Source of the DNA: Candidatus Chlorohelix allophototropha | Lineage (GTDB): Bacteria; Chloroflexota; Chloroflexia; Chloroheliales; Chloroheliaceae | Length of the DNA stretch: 64,000 nucleotides | NCBI RefSeq assembly: GCF_030389965.1 | Contig: NZ_CP128399.1 | Coordinates: 744,001-808,000, forward strand | Direction: 5' to 3' | Shown: one piece after another, positions 25,143-33,788 of the stretch | Layout of the letters: each line of letters begins with the position of its first letter | How positions within the stretch are numbered: position 1 is the first letter of the stretch | Position numbers and translations under genes: made by a program | Notes under the pieces: generated by a model | Told to the model about the DNA's origin: nothing | The model's database searches: none | The model's input: only the letters and a program-made list of their open reading frames with translations

Positions 25143-26123
25143 GTGACAGCCGTAATAATGGACATGCGCACTATTGCCAATAACTTGAGGCAGCATCTTC
25201 GACAAAATGTGAGCGCTTTCATCCGCCAGTACAATCAAACGCCCGGATTAGTCGTAATGGCAATGTGTGATGATCGAGCAACAATTGATAATATTCGCTC
25301 TCTTTCAAATGTGGCAACCGATGCCGGCATCCATTTTTCAGCTCAACTCTTTCCTAATAACGTTAAAATCCATGAGTTGAGAAAATATATTGAACAACAT
25401 AATCAAGACAGCAGCATTCATGCCATTTCGCTTCAGCTACCATTGCCTAAACATTTGAATGTTGATGAGGTAGCAAGTTTTATCTCTCCTGAAAAAGATG
25501 TTGAGGGTTTGCACCCAACTAATATGGGTCACCTCTTAATGGGAAAACCCAATCTTGTGCCGTCATCTGCTCTAAGCGCGATTAAGTTGCTAGGTCTGTA
25601 TAATATCAATCCTACCAGTCGTCACGCCGTAATCGTAGGGCGTAGTCTGGAAGTGGGTCGCCCTTTAGCCTGCTTGTTGACAAAGGCTGATGCAACAGTA
25701 ACCCTTTGCCATACCCAAACCAACAATCTTCTTGCACATACCCGTCAAGCTGAAATCCTGATTGTTGCCGCCGGTGAACCGGGGTTGATTAAAGCCGAAA
25801 TGATTCGACCGGGCGCGGTGGTCATTGATTACGGGTTAAATTATGTTGCGCGGGATAAAGTGATCGGTGATGTTGAATTCGAAAGAAGCCTAACCGTGGC
25901 TGGCGCAATAACCCCTGTGCCGGGTGGAATTGGTCCTTTGACGAATATATGCCTTTTGGAAAATGTGTTAAAAGCTGCACGGGCAATAGCAAGCGTAGAA
26001 CGAACCAGTCCTAGGGCTATTATCGATTCAGACCCTGCTGTAGGACTAAAACCGGAGGGTAAACCAGCCCTAGATTACAAACCAAACCAGATACCACCGA
26101 TGGCTGTAGTAGGAGCCGCTTAA
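25143..26123 (+). CDS. FolD-family protein (methylene-THF dehydrogenase/cyclohydrolase fold) lacking catalytic Lys and Tyr
   Basis: A 326-residue protein colinear with E. coli FolD without gaps up to residue 122. The Rossmann half is well preserved: VIVGRSLEVGRP, ATVTLCHTQT, PGAVVIDYGLN, GDVEFE and ITPVPGGIGPLT, so NAD(P) binding is expected. In the catalytic half, the essential Lys54 is Leu, Tyr50 is Asn and Asp121 is Glu. Gln98 and Gly122 remain, and the CTP motif is SSA. Normal dehydrogenase/cyclohydrolase activity is therefore unlikely. A C-terminal tail of about 45 residues beyond the family end is Pro-rich. The GTG start has AGGAGG 9 nt upstream, inside the end of the previous gene. Its place among PATAN genes suggests a sensor or scaffold role (inference). 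Confidence 0.88.
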   Translation: MTAVIMDMRTIANNLRQHLRQNVSAFIRQYNQTPGLVVMAMCDDRATIDNIRSLSNVATDAGIHFSAQLFPNNVKIHELRKYIEQHNQDSSIHAISLQLPLPKHLNVDEVASFISPEKDVEGLHPTNMGHLLMGKPNLVPSSALSAIKLLGLYNINPTSRHAVIVGRSLEVGRPLACLLTKADATVTLCHTQTNNLLAHTRQAEILIVAAGEPGLIKAEMIRPGAVVIDYGLNYVARDKVIGDVEFERSLTVAGAITPVPGGIGPLTNICLLENVLKAARAIASVERTSPRAIIDSDPAVGLKPEGKPALDYKPNQIPPMAVVGAA

Positions 26124-26172
26124 ATTGTGACTAACTCAGTATTGTTCTCTCTCTATCCTGGAGTCATTTGAA

Positions 26173-28356
26173 ATGAAACTAGAACATTCTACCCTGTCAA
26201 CCTTACTAATAGAGTGCGAACAGCAAGGTAGTTCCGGTCTACTGCATTGCCAAAATACCACCAAGCACTATACCTTATCTTTAAAGGAAGGTAAGCTTGT
26301 ACATGCCGAGGCAGAAGACAATGCGGCAACCAATGAAGCTTTCATTTTAAGTGATTTGCTGCGCTGGCAAAACGGTGAGATATGGTTTGAAACATCAGAA
26401 ATCGTAAATCCGCATACAATCACCGACAGCCAAGAAAAAATCTTCCGTATGGCGTTATCACTTTTACAAAAGGGTGAAAATGAGTCGGATACATGCCGTC
26501 AAATTCAGTCCAAACTCGCCGGAGGCACAAAATCTCTGCGAGAAAAGAAACCTTCCGTTGAAGTACAAATACCGGAGATAAGCGCTGCGGTGGAGAAACA
26601 AAGCTCAGCTTATACAGAAACACCACTGGCTATAGAAGAAGAAATAATGCAAGCCGAGCCTGAGTTGGTTGAATTTGAGAATGTAAGCTTTGCTTTGAAT
26701 CAAACTGAGGTTACTGAGATAGAGCACACTCTAGCAGAGGCAAGCGCTACCACAGAGCTATCGGAATTGATATTTGAGCTTGACCGCATGGAAACAGCCG
26801 AGTCGCACTCTTTAGTTGAGCAGCCTGAATTTATATTGGGTCAATCCTTGCAAGCAGAAGCTTCCGATCACTCTGAAGAAACTGAATATGAATTCAAATT
26901 AGACCAAATACTGGCAGAATCAACAGAGCAAATATCGGAACAGTTGAGCATAAACCCGGAATCGGCAGTTGAAGCAGAATCCTTGTCAGAAGATCACCCT
27001 GAGTTTGACCTAGATTCTAAACCCGCCGAGCAACCAAACACCAGTAACGAAATAGACTATCCTGAATTTAGTCTAGACAATGAGCATTTTGCAACTGTTG
27101 CCACTAATTCCGCTGAAGAACAGCCTGAATTTAGTCTAGGCTATGACTCGCAAGCAGCACTGGAAGAAAGCTATACCGAGTTTAAATTGTCGCATGATAC
27201 CCCGACGCCAGAAACGCCTGATGAATTTAACCTAGGTCATCAGTATTCGGCACCTAACGATGGCATGGAGAAGTTTCAAACTGAGTTTATACAGGCTTCG
27301 CAGTTGGAGGGAAATGAGGCAGGAATCCTCAGTCTAGAAGATCCTCAAAACTATGCCATTGCTTCAGATGCTTTGCTATACGATAGTAGTGAGCCGCTGC
27401 CAGAGTTCAGCCTTATGCAAACCGAAAATGCCGCAAATGAGATGGATGAGCCTGAATTTACCCTAGGCCCACAAATTCCAGAGGGTATGATAGCAATTTT
27501 TGGCATTGAGGCAGTCCACACAAACTCGGTTAGATCAAGTGAAATTCAAGAAACATTTGAAAACCAAGATTCGTTTGTGCAAGTTGAAAACGAAGCGGCT
27601 AACCCACCCGCGCAAGAGGCAAGAACTGAACCTGATAGCTATTTGCCAGTATATCAGGAGGCAAGAGCTGAGCGAGTAGTAACCGCACGTGACAATTTCA
27701 CTTTATCTCAGGAATGTCTGCCTCCTTCTACCCTGACGAATTGGGAGCAAGATGGCTTGAATATCATTTCACAACATGCTCCTAGCCCTGATATAAGTTG
27801 GATTATCAAGCGGGCGACACAAGTTAAACTGGAAGGGTATCTGGAAGTTAATGGGCGAAATCTAAACTCGGCATATTTTTCTAGATTATTTTTCCAAGAT
27901 GGTAATATTACATTCCAAAGTTTTGATGATGGTAACCAGCAGTATTTTGGTGAAGCAGCCTTACAACGCTTATATTGTGCGCCTTTACCCGATCTTTCTG
28001 ATATTAAAATCGGCAGATGTGCTCCCGGAATACTGGATGCCTACCTGACAACGCGAATACCTGCACCTAGCAGTTTAAGAGGATTGCAGTGTCAGAGCGA
28101 CAATATTATGGAACGAATGCTCCGGTTGGTAAAGAACCACTTTACTGGCAGCATTGTTTTCTATAACTCAACCGGACTAGTCTATTATCTTATGCATGAG
28201 GGACACGGTTTTGGCGGTTATCAACAGCAAGAAAATATGATGACTAGAGTAAAACAAACAATGAATCGGTTTGTGGAAGCGCCAGACACAAAGTATGACA
28301 TACACCCGGCAATTCCGAAAAAGCTACTTGAGGATTGGATGTTCATAGAGAGCTAA
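26173..28356 (+). CDS. PATAN (DUF4388) protein with long acidic linker carrying repeated EFxL motifs
   Basis: A 727-residue protein. An N-terminal PATAN domain (about 1-95: LLIECEQQGSSGLLHCQN, LKEGKLVHAEAEDN, LSDLLRWQNGEIWF) is followed by an acidic, probably disordered segment (about 130-500). The segment contains nine short motifs of the form (P/T/Y/D)EFxL(D/G/S), such as PEFSLD, PEFSLG and TEFKLS. The C-terminal 190 residues hold two more PATAN-like modules (VKLEGYLEVNGR, KNHFTGSIVFYNSTGLVYYL). The repeated motif looks like an array of docking sites for a partner protein. GGAG lies 10 nt before the ATG. Confidence 0.8.
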   Translation: MKLEHSTLSTLLIECEQQGSSGLLHCQNTTKHYTLSLKEGKLVHAEAEDNAATNEAFILSDLLRWQNGEIWFETSEIVNPHTITDSQEKIFRMALSLLQKGENESDTCRQIQSKLAGGTKSLREKKPSVEVQIPEISAAVEKQSSAYTETPLAIEEEIMQAEPELVEFENVSFALNQTEVTEIEHTLAEASATTELSELIFELDRMETAESHSLVEQPEFILGQSLQAEASDHSEETEYEFKLDQILAESTEQISEQLSINPESAVEAESLSEDHPEFDLDSKPAEQPNTSNEIDYPEFSLDNEHFATVATNSAEEQPEFSLGYDSQAALEESYTEFKLSHDTPTPETPDEFNLGHQYSAPNDGMEKFQTEFIQASQLEGNEAGILSLEDPQNYAIASDALLYDSSEPLPEFSLMQTENAANEMDEPEFTLGPQIPEGMIAIFGIEAVHTNSVRSSEIQETFENQDSFVQVENEAANPPAQEARTEPDSYLPVYQEARAERVVTARDNFTLSQECLPPSTLTNWEQDGLNIISQHAPSPDISWIIKRATQVKLEGYLEVNGRNLNSAYFSRLFFQDGNITFQSFDDGNQQYFGEAALQRLYCAPLPDLSDIKIGRCAPGILDAYLTTRIPAPSSLRGLQCQSDNIMERMLRLVKNHFTGSIVFYNSTGLVYYLMHEGHGFGGYQQQENMMTRVKQTMNRFVEAPDTKYDIHPAIPKKLLEDWMFIES

Positions 28357-28382
28357 AATTTTAAAGGTTAAGGCGGAAAAGA

Positions 28383-30638
28383 ATGAGCATTACGATTGAA
28401 ACCAAATACGAGTTCCATAAATTAGCTTCTATGATTGAAGAGGCTAAAGCCAATCAGTTCACCGGACGTTTGGCTTGTCAGCAAGGTGATAAGCTGGCTT
28501 ATATTTATATGGATACTGGAAATATTACCCATGCAACCAGTGATACAGCAATTGGCGAAGAGGCTTTGTATATTTTATTGGGCTGGAACGATGGCACAAT
28601 AGAATTCCAACCCAAATCCTCTGAGCCTGATTATGATACTAGCTGTAGCATTGACCATCAACAAGGGTTACTTTTCCGAGAAACTTTACAACTTTTCCAA
28701 CCAGCCCCGTCCAGTATTGTAATTACTCCGCCGAAAGTCGAAACTATGGAATATAGCGAAAAACAAAATCCGATTCATACACAAGTACCTGTGACTAATA
28801 ATAACCTGAGCAAAGATGAAACGCACCAGAATAATGGAGCAACCGCCCATAACTTTGGTAACACCGTTTTTCCGGGTCTGGGTTTGTCCGTTTCATTGGC
28901 GCAAGAGTCTCCTACACTTGAGCTACTCCAATTAGGCAATAAATCACAGGGAACTGAGATTTCTCGCCAAAAAACAAACCTGTTACCTTTTATCCAACAG
29001 GCAATAGCCGACCATTTTACTGGCTTTTTCTTGACCTCTATCAAGATCGAGAATAGAGCTGAAAAAAGCCTGCTCGTATTGGAAGAGGGCATAATCACTT
29101 TGGCGCGTTATAGCGCACCGGGTAGTATCCTGACCGGTCAAGCCGCTTTTGATGCCTCGATTATGTTTGCAAACCTGAGTAACTGGACTCTCACTACCGC
29201 TACTTCAAACACCAAAGAGCTAAAAGGCTATCGGGCTATCCTGAGCAATATTATCGCCCAAAGTAACCTTCAAGCTACTTCCGAAACCATAATGAAACTG
29301 GCTCAGGAATCAATCCAGCACAAATCCTCAATTATCTTGAAACTGCATACCCACTCTCGCACGCTTTATTATCTGATCATTGAAGGTGAGGCGTTGGGTT
29401 GTTACGAAGTGCTGAATAACACCCTCGAAAAAACCGAGGTGCTATTTGTGCAAATGTTAACTGAGGCAGATGTGAAACTCGATATGCTAAGTGTTCCCGA
29501 TCTAGAGAAAATTAGTATGGCTTCGCTGCAACCGATTCAGGCGCTAGGAGCGAGTATGAATGGTAATGCAAAAAAACCAGAAATGGCTCTGCCGGGATTG
29601 ATGGTTGCTAGCCCTAAATCGGCTAAAGCAGAACCGACTGTCGGTTCTGCTGCGAATAAAGAGTCCGCAGAGGAACTACCGGTAGATTGGTGGAGCGTTA
29701 AAGAAAAAGGGCGACGTCCTTATTCTAATCTAGCTGCCAGCCAGCCAAACTTTAATGGACTACGCCGTGCCTTTGAAAAAGATGCCTATACCGGAATTAT
29801 CGAAGTAAAAGGCATAGGTCAGGAATTGTACTACCTAATTGAGCAAGGTGTACCTTTAGGTTTGTTCAAGTTTGACCAGCAGACCAAAAAATATATTCCC
29901 TCGAATTTTACAATTTTACATGCCTTAGCCAAACCTGAGAACCACCTGAATGTTTATTTGGAACAAAAGCGGGTAGCGCCTCAGCAATATTATGAGTTGT
30001 ATCTTGAAGCGCTTGAAGCTGGCTCATTCAATCAAGCAGTGCAGGTAGTACAACAAGCGCTTAGAGATGGGGTAGTCCACGAAACAATTTATGATGCCGT
30101 TTTTACCAGAGCGATGCGCCAAGTGGGGGTGCTTTGGGAGAAGGGGAAAATGACCGTAGCACAGGAACACTTGGCTACTGGCATTACAGAATATTGCCGC
30201 AATTTGGTACTTAGCAGTAAAGCCGGTGTACCAAAAAAACGAATCGGGCGAGCTTTGCTAACTAGCGTGAGTGGCAATACCCATACCCTCGGTTTAAACT
30301 TGCTGGGCGATGCCTTGCGTTGGGCTGGGTGGGAAGTTTATCCACTAAATTCTGAATTGCCTGAGTTAGAAATCGTGGATGCTGCCAAGCGCCATCAAAT
30401 AGATATGGTTTGTCTATCAGTCTCACTACCGGGACAAATTTTCCGAGCAATCAAAGCCATTCGGGCGTTGCGCCAGAGCGGTTGGATTGGCATTATAGAG
30501 GTAGGTGGGGCAGCTATTTACAATAACCCGAATGCATTACAAAGTATTGGGGCTGACATTCTTGGAAGTGATGTGGAAAGTACGGTAGAGCAAACCACTC
30601 GGCTCATGGAACATCGGTTAGCTAACAAGCAGAATTAA
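28383..30638 (+). CDS. PATAN protein fused to a CarH-like cobalamin-binding domain
   Basis: A 751-residue protein with an N-terminal PATAN domain (about 1-95), two further PATAN-like modules (about 205-350 and 445-525), then a cobalamin-binding region (about 530-751). The helical cap contains LWEKGKMTVAQEH, i.e. W585-x9-E595-H596. That is the signature of adenosylcobalamin photoreceptors of the CarH/LitR type, in which these residues pack against the adenosyl group. The Rossmann part has SGNTHTLGLNLLGDALRWAGWEV; H634 is the expected lower axial ligand, although the DxHxxG motif has Asn for Asp. There is no MerR DNA-binding domain. The protein is probably a cobalamin-dependent, possibly light-responsive, signalling protein whose output passes through PATAN domains (inference). 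cobO is in the same operon. Confidence 0.87.
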   Translation: MSITIETKYEFHKLASMIEEAKANQFTGRLACQQGDKLAYIYMDTGNITHATSDTAIGEEALYILLGWNDGTIEFQPKSSEPDYDTSCSIDHQQGLLFRETLQLFQPAPSSIVITPPKVETMEYSEKQNPIHTQVPVTNNNLSKDETHQNNGATAHNFGNTVFPGLGLSVSLAQESPTLELLQLGNKSQGTEISRQKTNLLPFIQQAIADHFTGFFLTSIKIENRAEKSLLVLEEGIITLARYSAPGSILTGQAAFDASIMFANLSNWTLTTATSNTKELKGYRAILSNIIAQSNLQATSETIMKLAQESIQHKSSIILKLHTHSRTLYYLIIEGEALGCYEVLNNTLEKTEVLFVQMLTEADVKLDMLSVPDLEKISMASLQPIQALGASMNGNAKKPEMALPGLMVASPKSAKAEPTVGSAANKESAEELPVDWWSVKEKGRRPYSNLAASQPNFNGLRRAFEKDAYTGIIEVKGIGQELYYLIEQGVPLGLFKFDQQTKKYIPSNFTILHALAKPENHLNVYLEQKRVAPQQYYELYLEALEAGSFNQAVQVVQQALRDGVVHETIYDAVFTRAMRQVGVLWEKGKMTVAQEHLATGITEYCRNLVLSSKAGVPKKRIGRALLTSVSGNTHTLGLNLLGDALRWAGWEVYPLNSELPELEIVDAAKRHQIDMVCLSVSLPGQIFRAIKAIRALRQSGWIGIIEVGGAAIYNNPNALQSIGADILGSDVESTVEQTTRLMEHRLANKQN

Positions 30639-30653
30639 GTTGTATGGTGAAAT

Positions 30654-31256
30654 ATGTTAGATCGGAAAATAGAATCCGCGGTTGAGGAACTTAAAGCTGA
30701 AGTTGGGGAATTATTACAAAATTATCGTTGTGATCGTGAATCCTCAAATAAAATGCTACACCAACAAATCCAAGAGGATCACTTAAATCTGCACAAAAAT
30801 GTAAGCCATTATTTGAAGGATTTAGCTGATACTAGGATTGAAAATAACCGCAACCAAGCGGGGAGTTTGAAAGCAGAAACAGTTCAGCGCAAACATGATA
30901 TTGCCAGCTATCTTGCCAGTTTAAGGCAGAAACGGCTGAGTATGCGATGTGTGAGTACAAATGGTCATAATGTGCATGAAGACCTTTGTAAGGAAGATGC
31001 TGCTGTAACTCCTCCTTTGCCTCTAGCCGAAGAACCGACCAAAGAAGAGCCTATTCAGTTATCTGAGTTGGTTTATTATCTCTTATCAAATAATTCTGAC
31101 CGACTTAGTTTGAACGATTTAACCGAATATTTTGGTGTCGCTCGGGTAGAAAAATATTGGGATAATTTGCTAATTCTCGCCGAAGAGTTTCGACCCGGTA
31201 GTAAAAAAGAGCTGGTACGACAGCGCCGCAGAAGCATTAACACAAAAGCAAAATAA
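30654..31256 (+). CDS. Coiled-coil protein of unknown function
   Basis: A 200-residue protein. Residues 1-100 are predicted by eye as a long, charged coiled coil (AVEELKAEVGELLQNYR, HKNVSHYLKDLADTRIENN, RKHDIASYLASLRQKRL), then a Pro-rich linker and a C-terminal globular part (about 130-185, LSELVYYLLSNNSDRLSLNDLTEYFG). The C-terminus is very basic. It resembles GvpC-type repeats superficially, but no gas-vesicle genes are near. Spacing of 15 and 12 nt to its neighbours places it in the PATAN operon. Confidence 0.7.
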   Translation: MLDRKIESAVEELKAEVGELLQNYRCDRESSNKMLHQQIQEDHLNLHKNVSHYLKDLADTRIENNRNQAGSLKAETVQRKHDIASYLASLRQKRLSMRCVSTNGHNVHEDLCKEDAAVTPPLPLAEEPTKEEPIQLSELVYYLLSNNSDRLSLNDLTEYFGVARVEKYWDNLLILAEEFRPGSKKELVRQRRRSINTKAK

Positions 31257-31268
31257 GGAGTTATTACT

Positions 31269-31715
31269 ATGCTACAATCTCAAATTAATCTGAACCTGCG
31301 CTTAAATTATCCTGCTCTCGCTACTGCCATAGAACAAAATGCCGAGGTTGTTGAAGTTGAGTTAGCAGAACGCCTGCTGGAATCAGGTGTATTTGCGCAG
31401 TATGCCTCTGCTACCCTTGCCAATACCGTTGCCAACCAGATGGTTTCCTTAGTTACTGTCAGCTTATTGATTGGCGACCTCACGCCTTTCTATAACATCG
31501 TTATCTGGGAAAGCAATGCAGTCATGAACAATCAGGGCTTTTTCAAACGGGATAGCGATATGTCCCTGATTAACATATTTCAAGGTATTCTATTAGATCG
31601 GCTTGACCCTTCTTTAGCTGGCGATATTCAGGCATTGGCTAACCAAATGCGTGCAATCTTCGAATATAGTTGGCGTGAAATAGTTACGGGAATGCAAAAC
31701 AAGCCTAAAAGCTAA
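31269..31715 (+). CDS. Unknown protein, last gene of PATAN operon
   Basis: A 148-residue, mildly hydrophobic protein, mostly helical by eye (LAERLLESGVFAQYASATLANTVANQMVSLVTVSLLIGDLTPF, cut here by description rather than domain). AAGGAG lies 8 nt before the ATG. No family recognised and no catalytic motif seen. Confidence 0.65.
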   Translation: MLQSQINLNLRLNYPALATAIEQNAEVVEVELAERLLESGVFAQYASATLANTVANQMVSLVTVSLLIGDLTPFYNIVIWESNAVMNNQGFFKRDSDMSLINIFQGILLDRLDPSLAGDIQALANQMRAIFEYSWREIVTGMQNKPKS

Positions 31716-32208
31716 ACAGATGGTGACATCCCATTTTTGGGGTAACGCTGTAAGCCTCAAAACAAGTGTGCCAACAAGGTCACTCTCTTAGCTTGGCTTT
31801 GTGCAATTTTACAAAACCGTCACCGACCGAACCCAACCCAGTAGTTCACATAATGTCGTAGTTTACGAGCTAAAATTGATGCCTTGGATGCTGAGACGAT
31901 AAAGCGGGTAGTTCCAGCGATGAGGCTCGACCGACTTATATAGCTATAGCTACCTAGCGCGAATGGGTTCGGCTATATTCCAACCTAGCCGATGAAATTG
32001 GTCGCTACCGCAATGAAATTCACGCCTTACTTTTTGTGATATTCCCAGAATATAGGCAGGTCTTTGGTAACCCTTGCCGTCCCCCTGCTTTTGATATGGG
32101 CACTTAATTATTTTTGGCTCCCTTATCAGCCTGCTGAGGCGGTAAGGTTAATTAATTCCTGAAATTTCATTTCTTTTATCTGACTTTGCAAATACCTTGC
32201 GAAAATAC
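31716..32208. other. Intergenic region with transposase remnant
   Basis: Between the PATAN operon and the DUF2292 gene. The only recognisable content is the IS110-type remnant at 31780-32100. No intact ORF. Confidence 0.5.
31780..32100 (+). pseudogene. Decayed IS110-family transposase fragment
   Basis: Pieces of an IS110-type (DEDD) transposase appear in more than one plus-strand frame with stops between them. An NPVVH segment from 31835 is followed, after a frame change, by RSLRAKIDALDAETIKR and then REWVRLYSNLADEIGRYRN and EIHALLFVIFPEYRQVF. The order and wording match the central part of these transposases. No full-length copy and no clear ends remain. Confidence 0.75.
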
Positions 32209-32237
32209 TTGACAAAATAGCTAAACTAAGTTAGGAT
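32209..32237 (+). promoter_or_regulatory. Probable sigma-70 promoter of the DUF2292 gene
   Basis: A perfect -35 TTGACA (32209-32214), a 17-bp spacer and TAGGAT (32232-32237) as the -10. Predicted start is near 32244, giving a leader of about 60 nt before the gene at 32303. Confidence 0.65.
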
Positions 32238-32302
32238 TAATTTACCAAAGGGTAGGTTATACTTTGTCTATTTTGATAGTCTCATGTGGAGTTATTTAGT
32301 AA

Positions 32303-32491
32303 TTGCAAGAAGAACAAACAGCTAATAATCACAATAGCCTGAATAACCTAAACCCTCAAGAGGCTGAAGTGCTGGTACAAATATTGCACTCTCTTAGGCA
32401 AATTAAATATGGCTATATCCAGATTACAATTCAAGATGCCAGGGTAGTACAAATTGATCGCACCGAAAAACAGCGTATCAATTGTAAGTAA
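32303..32491 (+). CDS. DUF2292 (YezD-like) small protein
   Basis: A 62-residue protein matching the small DUF2292 family: a conserved block ILHSLRQIKYGYIQITIQDARVVQIDRTEK fills the second half. The 20-odd N-terminal residues are Asn/Gln-rich. Start is TTG; no ATG is available in frame. In other bacteria this family is often near sulfur-assimilation genes, but none are here. Exact role unknown. Confidence 0.8.
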   Translation: MQEEQTANNHNSLNNLNPQEAEVLVQILHSLRQIKYGYIQITIQDARVVQIDRTEKQRINCK

Positions 32492-32850
32492 TAAATTTAG
32501 GGATTTTGCTCTAGAGATTTTGGAAAGTTGCGCCGCTTTGAACTTGAGCTAAAGCTAAGAAAGAACGAGCAAGCTAAGGTTTTTAGCAAATCTAAAGCTT
32601 ATGTGCCTGATTAAAGCGGCGACTTATCGCGACAGGAAAGGCGCAATAGCACCTTCCAGTAATGGTTGCACTTGTCTAACCAGAGAAACCCAGAAACCAG
32701 ACCTCAAGTTACTTTGATTGGCTTATTCCATCTATGATTCACAGTCACAACACTTTTAGCGCTAAAGTTTGATTGAGCCAAGTTCTCTGGGTTATTATAA
32801 AATGCGCATTATGTCACATGCCTTAAATAGGCTCTAATTCATTTCTATGA
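32492..32850. other. Intergenic region, nothing recognised
   Basis: About 360 bp between the DUF2292 gene and the convergent small genes. No ORF with a ribosome binding site, no RNA gene and no strong terminator seen. Confidence 0.4.
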
Positions 32851-33108
32851 CTAAATTTCTTTCTTTACCCTTTTATTTAGCCAATCGATAGCCATTCCCA
32901 AACCATCATCTTTACCATGTTCGCTACTGATATAAAAATAATAACAACGTCCTGCTAATTTTTTACCCGGTACACTAAAATCTTGCGAACGGACACAGTA
33001 AGGAAGAGATCCTGATGCTACCGCGCGATCAAGCGCTATAATTTCTGCACTACTCCAACCGGTTATTGAAAATTTTCGGTTGTCACCAGTGTTACTTAAT
33101 AATTCCAA
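32851..33108 (-). CDS. Small hypothetical protein
   Basis: 85 residues starting at a TTG preceded by GAGGT. The sequence reads like a compact soluble domain (FSITGWSSAEIIALDRAVASG, RCYYFYISSEHG, MAIDWLNKRV). No family recognised. It is the last of three small minus-strand genes that are probably one transcript. Confidence 0.55.
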   Translation of the reverse strand: MELLSNTGDNRKFSITGWSSAEIIALDRAVASGSLPYCVRSQDFSVPGKKLAGRCYYFYISSEHGKDDGLGMAIDWLNKRVKKEI

Positions 33109-33195
33109 TTAGACCTCTTTTCTACTGAAGTGATTATTTATTTTAATTAAAGAATCTCTTCGGTTCTTTATTTTTAGACAGCTCTAGCCATTGCT

Positions 33196-33480
33196 CTATT
33201 TTTCAGACAGGTTTTTTGATCGGTAAATTCTCAGGCAACTGGTTAACGCTGCTACTCCGTTGATTTTTACACCGGAAGATACTCGCAAATAACTCCAATC
33301 GCTCTCGCTATAATTTGACTGTACCAGTTGCTCAAAATTCAGCAATTGTTCTTCTTCCGCTTTGCTTAAGGAGATCAGTACCCCTTCTATTAATAAACGG
33401 TCTGCCAGAACAAGGCAGGTTCTTAAAATACTGGCTGCTTTAACCAACGAGTTGCGTATCTTTGGTTCTATTTCGCTCAT
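33196..33480 (-). CDS. Small hypothetical protein, helical
   Basis: 94 residues, mainly helical by eye (RNSLVKAASILRTCLVLADRLLIEG). GAGG lies 9 nt before the ATG. No family recognised. Confidence 0.6.
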   Translation of the reverse strand: MSEIEPKIRNSLVKAASILRTCLVLADRLLIEGVLISLSKAEEEQLLNFEQLVQSNYSESDWSYLRVSSGVKINGVAALTSCLRIYRSKNLSEK

Positions 33481-33527
33481 AACACTTTTCCTCAGAATTA
33501 CTATAACTACCGCTTATTAGCGTGATA

Positions 33528-33788
33528 CTAATCGAATTGCTTTACTTTTTCATAATTTGAACTGGCGATTGTCAAAAAATTGTTATCGTTAAATCCTAAT
33601 TTTTGAAGTAAGGTAGGATGCATACCGGAGTAAGCCTGTACTTTAACGCTACCATCATTGCTATCCATCTTCCAAACCATCCCTATGCGAATGGTTTTAC
33701 TATTGATTTTGAAGGCTACCAACGAATAGCGCGGAATTGCCTCGGCTTTCTTTTTTGAATCATATGACACACGGATTAAAAATTTCAT
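33528..33788 (-). CDS. Small hypothetical protein
   Basis: 86 residues from the ATG at 33788, which has AGGGGA 5-7 nt upstream; an in-frame upstream start at 33833 lacks such a site. The protein looks beta-rich (KFLIRVSYDSKKKAEAI, YSLVAFKINSKTIRIG). No family recognised. First of the three small genes. Confidence 0.6.
   Translation of the reverse strand: MKFLIRVSYDSKKKAEAIPRYSLVAFKINSKTIRIGMVWKMDSNDGSVKVQAYSGMHPTLLQKLGFNDNNFLTIASSNYEKVKQFD

Noticed and set aside
30654-31256. GvpC-like gas-vesicle protein
   Set aside because: The coiled-coil repeats look superficially similar, but no gvpA or other gas-vesicle genes are in the window and the C-terminal part does not fit.
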